In this document: positions 1 through 5,906 of the stretch, piece by piece | Position numbering within the stretch: the stretch's first letter is position 1 | Layout: every line of letters starts with the position of its first letter | Translations under genes and position numbers: made by a program | Source: Actinomycetes bacterium | Lineage (GTDB): Bacteria > Actinomycetota > Actinomycetes > Streptosporangiales > Streptosporangiaceae | Direction of reading: 5' to 3' | Assembly (NCBI GenBank): GCA_023425615.1 | Contig: JAFACJ010000415.1 | Coordinates: 1 to 7,668, forward strand | DNA: 7,668 bases | Notes under the pieces: model-generated | What the model was told of the DNA's origin: nothing | What the model saw: the letters and a program-made list of their open reading frames with translations, nothing else | Database searches by the model: none

Positions 1-339
1 GTCCTGGAGCAGCTCCCCGACGACCTGGACCCGGTGGTCGCGCTGTCCATCTACGCCAACCCGCCCGGAGACGGGACCGCCGATGTGCAGGTCGGCTTCC
101 AGCTCCTATGGCGAGGCGATACCGACCCGGCCACGGCCTGGGACTACTCCGACGCGGCCTTCGACGTGCTGCACGAGGCCGCGGGCCTGGTCCTCGGCGG
201 GCCCGGCCGCCGGGTCTACACCACGCGCATCTGGCGGGAGTCCACGGCCCTGCTGGGCCAGGACCCCTCGCTCCGGTGGATGCGCAGCGACAACTACTAC
301 GCAATCGCCAGCAGGCCGACGATCCACCGGCCCGACTGA
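1..339 (+). CDS. Tail terminator / minor capsid-type protein (5' end missing)
   Basis: The reading frame is open from base 1, so the true start lies upstream; 112 residues are visible, ending in TGA. The visible part begins VLEQLPDDLDPVVALSIY and contains a YTTRIWRES segment and a C-terminal NYYAIASRPTIHRPD. This looks like the family once called phage minor capsid protein and now treated as tail terminator, which caps the head-proximal end of the tail tube and helps join it to the neck. That family is short (about 120-150 residues), so probably only a few dozen residues are missing. Its place directly before the major tail tube gene is where siphoviruses put the terminator. The stop lies 11 bases before the next ATG. 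The family call comes from recalled similarity and gene order and has not been checked by a search. An alternative is another small head-tail connector protein. Confidence 0.72.
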   Translation, partial: VLEQLPDDLDPVVALSIYANPPGDGTADVQVGFQLLWRGDTDPATAWDYSDAAFDVLHEAAGLVLGGPGRRVYTTRIWRESTALLGQDPSLRWMRSDNYYAIASRPTIHRPD

Positions 340-350
340 GAGAGGCAATC

Positions 351-1082
351 ATGGCCATCGCCATCACCGGCATCACGCCGGCGTCCGGCCCGATCACGGG
401 CGGCACCGTCCACCACATCACCGGCACGGACCTCGACGACGTCACGTCGATCGCGATCAACAGCGTCACGGTCCCCACCGACCAGTGGCAGGCGCTGTCG
501 ACGACCCTGATCCGGCTGACGACGCCGACCTTCAGCGCCACGGGCGCGGGCAACGTCGTCCTCGGCCCCGGCGCGGTGACGCTGTCTGGTGGGTTCACCG
601 TCAACGCGGCGGGCGCCTCCGACGAGCAGCTCGTCTCGACGCTCGCGAGGAAGTTCAAGCTGGAGGTCAACACCGGCACGTCGGATTCGCCGATCTGGAC
701 CCAGGTGCGCGCCATCCGCGAGTTCACCCCGGCCAGCGATCCCACCATGGAAGACGACGGCGACTACGACAACGATGGGTGGGGTTCGTCCGTCAAGACC
801 ATGGCCACGTGGTCGGTGACCGTCGCCCTCGGCCGCAAGGTCGGCGTGAACAGCGGGAACTACGACCCGGGCCAGGAATACCTGCGGGTGCGCGACGACG
901 AGTTCGGCAGCACCTCCGTCGTCGAGATCCGCTGGTTCGACCGCAACGGCGGCCCCGAGGCGTACCAGGGGTATGCCTCGGTCGCCTGGTCTCCGGGCGG
1001 TGGTGGACCGTCCGCTCTGGACACGGCCACGGTCACGCTGTCGGGCCAGGGTCGGCGCAACCGCATCACGAACCCGGCGTAG
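351..1082 (+). CDS. Major tail tube protein with N-terminal IPT/TIG domain
   Basis: This 243-residue protein should form the stacked rings of the tail tube. The ATG at 351 is preceded by GAGAGG (340-345). Residues 1 to about 82 look like an IPT/TIG immunoglobulin-like domain: the opening ITGITPASGPITGGT is the classic TIG start (PxxGPxxGGT), followed by ITGTDL and TSIAINSVTV strands. A linker (about 83-97) leads to a tube domain beginning near LARKFKLEVNTGT and running to the C terminus, with EFTPASDPTMEDD, DYDNDGWGSS, WFDRNGGPEAYQGYASVAWSP and TVTLSGQG. These match the actinophage tail tube proteins I know, in which the Ig-like domain is often absent or placed elsewhere. Residues 134-145 (EDDGDYDNDGWG) are very acidic. 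No good internal start precedes the tube domain, so the two parts should be made as one chain. The tube role is firm from similarity and position; the decorative or surface-binding role of the TIG domain is inference. Confidence 0.87.
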   Translation: MAIAITGITPASGPITGGTVHHITGTDLDDVTSIAINSVTVPTDQWQALSTTLIRLTTPTFSATGAGNVVLGPGAVTLSGGFTVNAAGASDEQLVSTLARKFKLEVNTGTSDSPIWTQVRAIREFTPASDPTMEDDGDYDNDGWGSSVKTMATWSVTVALGRKVGVNSGNYDPGQEYLRVRDDEFGSTSVVEIRWFDRNGGPEAYQGYASVAWSPGGGGPSALDTATVTLSGQGRRNRITNPA

Positions 1083-1085
1083 CCC

Positions 1086-1637
1086 GTGGCATTCAAGGAC
1101 CTGCGGACCTTCGTCGAGAGGCCGACCCTCGACCTGCCCATCGGCGGCAAGGTCTACAAGATTCCCGAGCCCGACGCCGCGACCGGCGCATGGGTGCAGA
1201 AGCTCATGTGGATCGGCGAGAAGGCCGCCGACACCAAGGACAAGCAGGTCATCGAGCAGGCATGGGACGAGGCCGAAGCCCGCGCCAACACCGCCATGCT
1301 CACCGACGACCAGGAGCAGAGCCTCTACCGGCGCGTCCTGGGCCCCATCTGGGATGAGATGGCGCGAGATGGCGTCTCCCTGGATGAGACCAAGCACGCC
1401 GGCTTGACTGCGGCGATCTGGGTCGTCTACGGCGAGGCGATGGCCGAGACCTACTGGACCAGCCCGGGGCAGGGCTCCGAGGGTGAAGACCAGGGGGAAG
1501 CCTCGACCCCCGGCAGCGAGGGCTCCCGCCCGGCGTCCGGGGGTGCGGAGAGTACGACGAATCGACCGGCCTCTGGGAGTGGTACGAGGGCTGGGAAGAA
1601 GAAGCCCAAACAGGCCCGACGTGGCGGCAGGTCATAG
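1086..1637 (+). CDS. Tail assembly chaperone, G-type (unshifted product)
   Basis: This is a 183-residue protein starting at GTG 1086, three bases after the tail tube stop. No clear ribosome binding site is visible, so translation is probably coupled to the gene upstream. The N-terminal part (about 1-130: MAFKDLRTFVERPTLDLPIGGKVYKI, LMWIGEKAAD, GLTAAIWVVYGEAMAETYW) is the folded region and resembles the G-like chaperones of Streptomyces phages (I believe the DUF7426 type). From about residue 128 the chain becomes low-complexity (G, E, S, T, P) and then basic (KKKPKQARRGGRS), as expected of a tail read past a frameshift point. G proteins bind the tape measure during tail assembly and are absent from the finished virion. 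Position between tube and tape measure genes supports the call. The longer frameshifted product is listed separately. Confidence 0.82.
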   Translation: MAFKDLRTFVERPTLDLPIGGKVYKIPEPDAATGAWVQKLMWIGEKAADTKDKQVIEQAWDEAEARANTAMLTDDQEQSLYRRVLGPIWDEMARDGVSLDETKHAGLTAAIWVVYGEAMAETYWTSPGQGSEGEDQGEASTPGSEGSRPASGGAESTTNRPASGSGTRAGKKKPKQARRGGRS

Positions 1638-1843
1638 AGCAGTGGCAGCTCATCGACCCTGACCTGCACGACACCTACGGAATCGACATCTGGGACGACG
1701 CCCTCATGACCTCCCGCCCGTGGAGCTGGCTGCGCTCCCGGATCGAGGGGCTGCTGACCGAGCCCGACACCCGCATCGCCCGCCATCTCGCCGCCGCCTC
1801 CGGGCGGCCTCCGTCTGAGGGGGTGGGAGACGATGGCGCTTAA
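1086..1843 (+). CDS. Tail assembly chaperone GT fusion made by -1 ribosomal frameshift
   Basis: The minus-one frame relative to G is open from 1487, just after a TGA at 1484-1486, to TAA 1841-1843. It has no plausible start of its own and covers 1638-1832, which would otherwise be empty. It encodes a protein-like sequence: EYDESTGLWEWYEGWEEEA, TWRQVIEQWQLIDPDLHDTYGID, then SRPWSWLRSRIEGLL. The TWR...DLHDTYG...WSWLRSRI pattern matches the T extension of actinophage chaperones. A slip at 1493-1499 would join about 138 residues of G to about 114 of T, giving a product near 252 residues. Its end overlaps the tape measure start by 11 bases. In lambda and HK97-like phages a minor fraction of ribosomes makes GT, where G binds the tape measure and T recruits tube protein. 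That role is known from those phages and transferred here. The given span is drawn unbroken because the shift is translational, not a gene break. Confidence 0.83.
1493..1499 (+). promoter_or_regulatory. Slippery heptamer GGGGGAA for -1 frameshift
   Basis: In the G frame the heptamer is read G|GGG|GAA. A one-base backward slip re-pairs the P-site tRNA perfectly with GGG. The A-site GAA to GGA re-pairing is imperfect, so the site is near-canonical rather than strict X XXY YYZ. It sits seven bases after the last stop in the T frame (1484-1486), inside the only region where the two frames overlap, and six bases before a GC stem. The exact slip point is inferred. Confidence 0.62.
1506..1544 (+). 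other. Predicted mRNA stem-loop stimulating the frameshift
   Basis: ACCCCCGG at 1506-1513 is perfectly complementary to CCGGGGGT at 1537-1544, giving an 8-bp stem, six or seven of whose pairs are G-C, closed over 23 bases. A small inner GCG/CGC pairing (1516-1518 with 1527-1529) is possible. The stem starts six bases after the slippery heptamer, the spacing usual for -1 frameshift stimulators. In GC-rich DNA such stems do arise by chance, so the spacing is the main argument. Confidence 0.55.
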
Positions 1844-4800
1844 CCTCGGCACCCTCGTGGCCCAGCTCAGGGTCGACAACGACATGCGGCGCGGTCTCGC
1901 CGGCGCACGCCGCGACCTGGACGGGTTCCGGCGCGATGCGATCGGCCGCCTCCGCGACCTGCGCAACCGGTTCACCTCCGAGGGCCGCGCCGCCGGGGAT
2001 GGCTTCGGCCGCGCCTTCCTCCGCAGCTCCGTCGGTCACCTCCGCGACCTGCGCAACCGGTTCGGGCGCGAGGGCGAGGAGGGCGGGCGCGGACTCGGCG
2101 CCGCACTGGAGCGCGGGTGGCGGGCCGCCAGGGGCCGCCTCGGGCAGGCGTTCTCCAGCCTGGGCAATCTCGCCAAGAAGGGGATAGGGGGGATCGGCGC
2201 CGCGTTCGGGAAGGTCTGGGACCTACTGGGCGGCTTCGGTAAGCGGCTGCAATCCCTGGGCGAGGGGCTCGGCAAGTTCTTCGAGGGCCCACACGGGGCC
2301 TTGATCAAGTTGGGCGCCGTCCTGACCGGACTGCCGATCATCGCGGGCACGGCGGCGTCGGCGATCACTATCGGGCTGGGTGGCGCGATCGCCGCCCTCG
2401 GCATCAAGGCCGCTTCCTCAGCCAAGAGCGTGAAAGACGCCTTCAGCGACCTGAAGGACCACGTGGTCGGCCGCCTGCGGGATCTGGCAGCCCCCTTCGA
2501 GCCCGCCCTGATCGGCATCGCCAAGACCCTCGGAACCGCCTTCGACTCTTTGGCGCCCTCTCTCGGCAGGGCGTTCGCGTCCATGGCACCCGTCGTCGAG
2601 CGGTTCGTGTCCAACGTTGCGGCCGGACTCTCCAAGTGGGGCCCGATGATCGACGGGGTCTCGGCCAAGTTCGGGCCCTTGCTGAGTGTCCTGGGTTCCG
2701 AGTTGCAGGTGATGCTCCAGCACCTGGCCTACGACTTCTCGGCGCTGGCCGACGCTGCGGACCCCCGCTTCCTCAGCATGCTGATCAGCGGATTCACCGC
2801 CCTGATCGACGTCACGGCCTACACCATCGCCAGCCTGGCGAAGGTCGGCAGTGGCATCGCGTGGCTGGTCGACAAGATCCCTGGCATCGACTTCGACCGG
2901 CCGGCCGTCAGCGCACTGGATCTGGGGACTGCGTTCGTCAAGACGGCGGCTGGGGCCCGGGATGTCTCGGAGAGCGTGAAGAAGGCGGACGAGGCGGTCA
3001 AGGAGATCACCGACGCCCTCGCCGCCTACTTCGATCCGTCGCTGGCCGTTTTCAACGCGAATACCCAGCTCAAGCAGAGCTTCCAGTCCCTTGCCGAGTC
3101 CCTCAAGAAGAGCAAGGGCAACATGGAGGGCAACTCCGCTGCCGCCCTCCAGGCCGCGCAGGACTTCTCCGGTGCGCTGACCAGCGTCACCGACATGTAT
3201 CAGGCGACCACCCGCCTGGAGGGCGGCAGCGAGAAGGCCCGCGCCACTCTGCAGAAGCAGCTCCCGGTCCTGTACGCGCTGGCCGGCCAGAACAAGGAAG
3301 CCAAGGAGCAGGTCGACAATCTGGCCAAGACCTTCGGCTTGATGCCCGGTGCGGTACTCCCGAGCGAGAAGGCCTTCCTCAAGGTCGCCGATGCGATGGG
3401 CTTCGGCGAGGCTGAAGCCAAGAAGCTGTACAAGCAGCTCGACCGCCGACCTCAACTCAAGGCCGACATCTCCGACCTCCAGAGCAAGCTCAAGACCGCG
3501 AAGGACCAGCTCGACAAGGTACCGAAGGAGAAGCGGCCGAAGCTCCGGGCCGACATCGCCGATCTCCAGAAGAAGCTCCGCGAGGCCAAGACCGAGCTCG
3601 ACCGGCTCCAGGGCAAGACCATCACCGTCACGGTGAAGCGCGGCTACATCGGCGGAGCCAGCGCGGCTGATGTGAAGCGCAAGGCCGGCGGCGGTCTCGT
3701 CACCGGCCCCGGTACCGGCACCTCAGACAGCATCCCGACGATGCTGTCCAACGGCGAGTACGTGCTCTCCGCGGCGGCCACCCGCCGCATCGGGGTCCGC
3801 ACCCTCGACCGCATCAACCGCGGGACGCCCGGGGTCCGCGGGACGCGGTCCGGGGGTCCGGTCGTGGGCACCACCTGGAGCCACGACCTCGGCCCGGGAG
3901 TAGGTGGCACGGGCAGCAGCCGCAGCTCTCTGGCAGCCGAGATCGCCGCTGCCCACCGGAAGCTGATGGCGCAGCTCGAAGCGCAGGTCAAGACCCTCAA
4001 GGCCGGACTCGCACGGATTCGCGAGGCTCGCGAGGACCTCCTTGAGGGCCTGACCTCGATGTCGTCGGACACCGTCAAGTCGACGGCGGCCTCTCTGTCG
4101 AAGATGGTTCGGGACGCCTTCGCGGGCATCAAGGGCCTGGCTGGCCTCGACAACCGCCTCCAGGCGCAGATCAAGGGCACCAGCGCGAGGCTTCAAGTCC
4201 TCGCCGACGAGCGCGCGAAGATCAACGAGCGGCTCCAGGAGGCGCTCCAGTTCCGCGACACCGTCACCGGTCAGGCCATGTCGTCGGCCTCGATTCTCGG
4301 CATCACCGTGGAGGACGCCGACGGCAACCAGGTCGATCCGAACGCGTCCGAGCTGAAGACCGGCCTGCAGAACCGGCTCGCCACCCTGCGGAAGTTCGCC
4401 GGCGACATCAAGCAGCTCGCCGCGCAGGGCCTGTCCAAGACCGTCCTCCGCCAGCTCATGGAGTCCGGCCCCGAGGAGGCCGGCGCCCTGGCCTCCGCGA
4501 TCGCCCAGGGCGGGCAGCAGGCCGTCAACGAGATCACCAGCGTGCAGAACGAGATCGACGCGGAGGCCAAGAACCTCGGCGAGTTCAGCGCGGACCACCT
4601 CTACGACGCCGGGGCCAAGGCGGGCCGGGGCTTCCTCACCGGCCTAACCGGTCAGCTCGATGAGTTGCAGGCGACCATGGAGACCCTGGCGACCAACTTG
4701 ATCACCACCGTGACGAACGCAGTCGCCGCCGCCGAGAAGGCCGCCAAGGAGAAGCTCGACAAGGTCGCGAAGCTCGGCGAGGCCGCCGGGGAGGGCAAGG

Positions 4801-5012
4801 GCGGCCGGGGCTCCGGCCCTCAGGAGGACACCGCGGGCCCGTCCGGGAGCTCCAGCATCAGGCGGCCCGGCGCGGCCGTCAACGGCGTCATCGGCACACA
4901 CAACGCCGCACCCAAGGCCGCCGTGAACATCGAGAACTACCACGAGGCCCCGGGTGGCAACGCGCGGCGCACCGGCGAGGAGTTGCTGATCCTGACCAGG
5001 GCGAGGGGGTGA
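1833..5012 (+). CDS. Tape measure protein
   Basis: This 1059-residue protein is the longest in the window and lies directly after the chaperone, as siphovirus tape measures do. It sets tail length and is threaded through the tube. GAGGGGG and GGGAG lie upstream of ATG 1833. Domains in order: a basic N terminus with a duplicated LRDLRNRF segment (40-47 and 70-77, 30 residues apart); a glycine-rich helical region (about 80-150); a hydrophobic, membrane-like stretch (about 157-192, ALIKLGAVLTGLPIIAG onward, then IGLGGAIAALGI); helical regions to about 525; two 29-residue coiled-coil repeats (539-563 and 568-592); a glycine-rich segment with GPGTGTSDSIP and MLSNGEYVLS (625-646), a motif shared by many actinophage tape measures; then further coiled coil (about 700-810 and 900-985) and a disordered GS/GP-rich C terminus. 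I see no lysozyme or peptidase domain. At roughly 1.5 angstrom per residue the tail would be about 160 nm, which is inference. Confidence 0.93.
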   Translation: MALNLGTLVAQLRVDNDMRRGLAGARRDLDGFRRDAIGRLRDLRNRFTSEGRAAGDGFGRAFLRSSVGHLRDLRNRFGREGEEGGRGLGAALERGWRAARGRLGQAFSSLGNLAKKGIGGIGAAFGKVWDLLGGFGKRLQSLGEGLGKFFEGPHGALIKLGAVLTGLPIIAGTAASAITIGLGGAIAALGIKAASSAKSVKDAFSDLKDHVVGRLRDLAAPFEPALIGIAKTLGTAFDSLAPSLGRAFASMAPVVERFVSNVAAGLSKWGPMIDGVSAKFGPLLSVLGSELQVMLQHLAYDFSALADAADPRFLSMLISGFTALIDVTAYTIASLAKVGSGIAWLVDKIPGIDFDRPAVSALDLGTAFVKTAAGARDVSESVKKADEAVKEITDALAAYFDPSLAVFNANTQLKQSFQSLAESLKKSKGNMEGNSAAALQAAQDFSGALTSVTDMYQATTRLEGGSEKARATLQKQLPVLYALAGQNKEAKEQVDNLAKTFGLMPGAVLPSEKAFLKVADAMGFGEAEAKKLYKQLDRRPQLKADISDLQSKLKTAKDQLDKVPKEKRPKLRADIADLQKKLREAKTELDRLQGKTITVTVKRGYIGGASAADVKRKAGGGLVTGPGTGTSDSIPTMLSNGEYVLSAAATRRIGVRTLDRINRGTPGVRGTRSGGPVVGTTWSHDLGPGVGGTGSSRSSLAAEIAAAHRKLMAQLEAQVKTLKAGLARIREAREDLLEGLTSMSSDTVKSTAASLSKMVRDAFAGIKGLAGLDNRLQAQIKGTSARLQVLADERAKINERLQEALQFRDTVTGQAMSSASILGITVEDADGNQVDPNASELKTGLQNRLATLRKFAGDIKQLAAQGLSKTVLRQLMESGPEEAGALASAIAQGGQQAVNEITSVQNEIDAEAKNLGEFSADHLYDAGAKAGRGFLTGLTGQLDELQATMETLATNLITTVTNAVAAAEKAAKEKLDKVAKLGEAAGEGKGGRGSGPQEDTAGPSGSSSIRRPGAAVNGVIGTHNAAPKAAVNIENYHEAPGGNARRTGEELLILTRARG
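1949..2063 (+). repeat. In-frame direct repeat in the tape measure N terminus
   Basis: An identical 25-base segment occurs at 1949-1973 and 2039-2063, exactly 90 bases (30 codons) apart. Upstream, bases 1942-1948 and 2032-2038 match at five of seven positions. Both copies encode LRDLRNRF, and the residues after each are similar (TSEGRAAGDGFG versus GREGEEGGRGLG). It looks like an internal duplication of a helical unit. Nucleotide identity beyond what the protein requires suggests a recent event or gene conversion. Confidence 0.75.
3447..3608 (+). repeat. Two tandem 29-residue coiled-coil repeats in tape measure
   Basis: Residues 539-563 (RPQLKADISDLQSKLKTAK, then DQLDKV) and 568-592 (RPKLRADIADLQKKLREAK, then TELDRL) align without gaps at a 29-residue offset and share most hydrophobic and charged positions. 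The DNA copies have diverged, unlike the N-terminal repeat. Units of this type are common in actinophage tape measures and probably form a helical hairpin or rod. Confidence 0.75.
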
Positions 5013-5014
5013 CG

Positions 5015-5896
5015 GTGGCCCCCGGAGACCTCATCACCCGCGACGGCCAGGTCGAGTGGGGCGGGATCCTGCTGGGAAGCGGGACCCCGTACCGGTGGCT
5101 GAACATGACCGGCCTGGAGGACCTGCCCGGCCTCGACTCCGGCAACGTCCTCCGGCCGTCGCGGCACGGCGCGTGGCCCGGCAGGTACCTCGCGCAGGAG
5201 CGCGTCGTCACCTGGGACCTGCTCGTCAACGTGGACCTCACCTGGGAGTGGGGGCCGATCGTCACCGCCCTGCGCCAGACGCTCGCCCTGTCCGACGAGG
5301 ACTCCGACGAGGATGAACCGCTCGTCATCCGCACCAAGGGCGGGGAGACCCGCCTCCTGTACGCCCGGGTGACGTCCCGCCTCATGCCGAACGAGCCGCG
5401 CAACGGGGTCGGCAGGGGCAACGCGACGGTGCAGTGGACGGCGGCCGACCCGCGGCTCTACAGCCCGACCGAGTACACCGTGACGATCGGCCAGCCGACC
5501 GAGCCCTCGGGCCTGACCTGGCCTCTGACGTGGCCGCTGAACTGGGGATCGGGCGGCGACTCCGGCTCCCGCCAGCTCACGAACGCAGGCGACGTGGAGA
5601 GCAGCCCGGTCCTGGAGATCACCGGGCCGTGCGAGGTGCCCGCGGTCACCAACCTGCGGACCGGCCGGACGATCGAGCTCAGCATCACCCTGGCCGCCGG
5701 GGAGACGCTCGTCGTCGACACGCGCGAGGGCACCGCGACGCTGGGCGGCGCCGACCGCCTGTACCTCATGACCGCCCGCTGCGTGCCGCCGGAGCTGTGG
5801 ACGCTCCAGCCCGGCACCTCGGAGATCTCGTACCGCGCCGCCAGCTTCGGCGGCGGATCGTCCTGCGTCGTGCGCTACCGCGACGCCTATATGTAG
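5015..5896 (+). CDS. Distal tail (Dit)-like protein
   Basis: This protein of about 293 residues should form the ring at the distal end of the tail tube, the hub for the baseplate. I chose GTG 5015 because AGGGGG (5004-5009) stands five bases upstream. GTG 5009 is possible, adding two residues and overlapping the tape measure stop as GTGA. The N-terminal half begins MAPGDLITRDGQVEWGGILLG and contains LEDLPGLDSGNV, LLVNVDLTWEW and NATVQWTAADPRLYS, the pattern of siphovirus tail-component/Dit proteins with an N-terminal tube-like fold. A linker with repeated WPL/TW (W169, W173, W177) leads to a C-terminal beta-rich domain (about 180-293; galectin-like in Dit structures, inferred here). An acidic run, SDEDSDEDE, lies near residues 94-102. 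Position directly after the tape measure is the standard Dit slot. Other names for this family are minor tail protein or phage tail family protein. Confidence 0.82.
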   Translation: MAPGDLITRDGQVEWGGILLGSGTPYRWLNMTGLEDLPGLDSGNVLRPSRHGAWPGRYLAQERVVTWDLLVNVDLTWEWGPIVTALRQTLALSDEDSDEDEPLVIRTKGGETRLLYARVTSRLMPNEPRNGVGRGNATVQWTAADPRLYSPTEYTVTIGQPTEPSGLTWPLTWPLNWGSGGDSGSRQLTNAGDVESSPVLEITGPCEVPAVTNLRTGRTIELSITLAAGETLVVDTREGTATLGGADRLYLMTARCVPPELWTLQPGTSEISYRAASFGGGSSCVVRYRDAYM

Positions 5897-5906
5897 AGGG
5901 GGCCGC

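Noticed and set aside
83..1357. Long plus-strand open frame across the terminator, tube and chaperone genes
   Set aside because: It overlaps three well-supported genes in another frame. Its product is rich in R, H, P and G with no recognisable fold, typical of a shadow frame in GC-rich DNA.
297..1397. Long minus-strand open frame opposite the tube and chaperone genes
   Set aside because: Antisense open frames are frequent opposite GC-rich genes. The product is R/G/V/D-rich without motifs, and no start signal or intergenic room supports it.
1538..1544. C GGG GGT as an alternative slippery site
   Set aside because: The P-site GGG to CGG re-pairing mismatches at the first base, and the sequence forms the 3' arm of the predicted stem. 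It cannot be ruled out without a junction peptide.
1593..1613. GGGAAGAAGAAGCCCAAAC as an alternative slippery region
   Set aside because: None of the heptamers falls in phase with the G frame as X XXY YYZ, and slipping here would drop the EYDESTGLWEW part of the T-frame protein, which looks real.
2418..3455. Minus-strand open frame of 345 codons opposite the tape measure gene
   Set aside because: It mirrors the codon pattern of the tape measure gene, which is strongly supported, and shows no domain of its own.
3709..3718. Perfect palindrome CCGGTACCGG in the tape measure gene
   Set aside because: It is only 10 bases, lies within glycine/threonine codons of a coding motif and is flanked by nothing suggestive; likely chance in GC-rich sequence.
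3818..3846. Short direct repeats (CCGCGGGACGC twice, 18 bases apart, plus GGGGTCCG copies)
   Set aside because: They encode a low-complexity R/G/T linker and are explained by biased codon use; too short to claim as a mobile or regulatory element.
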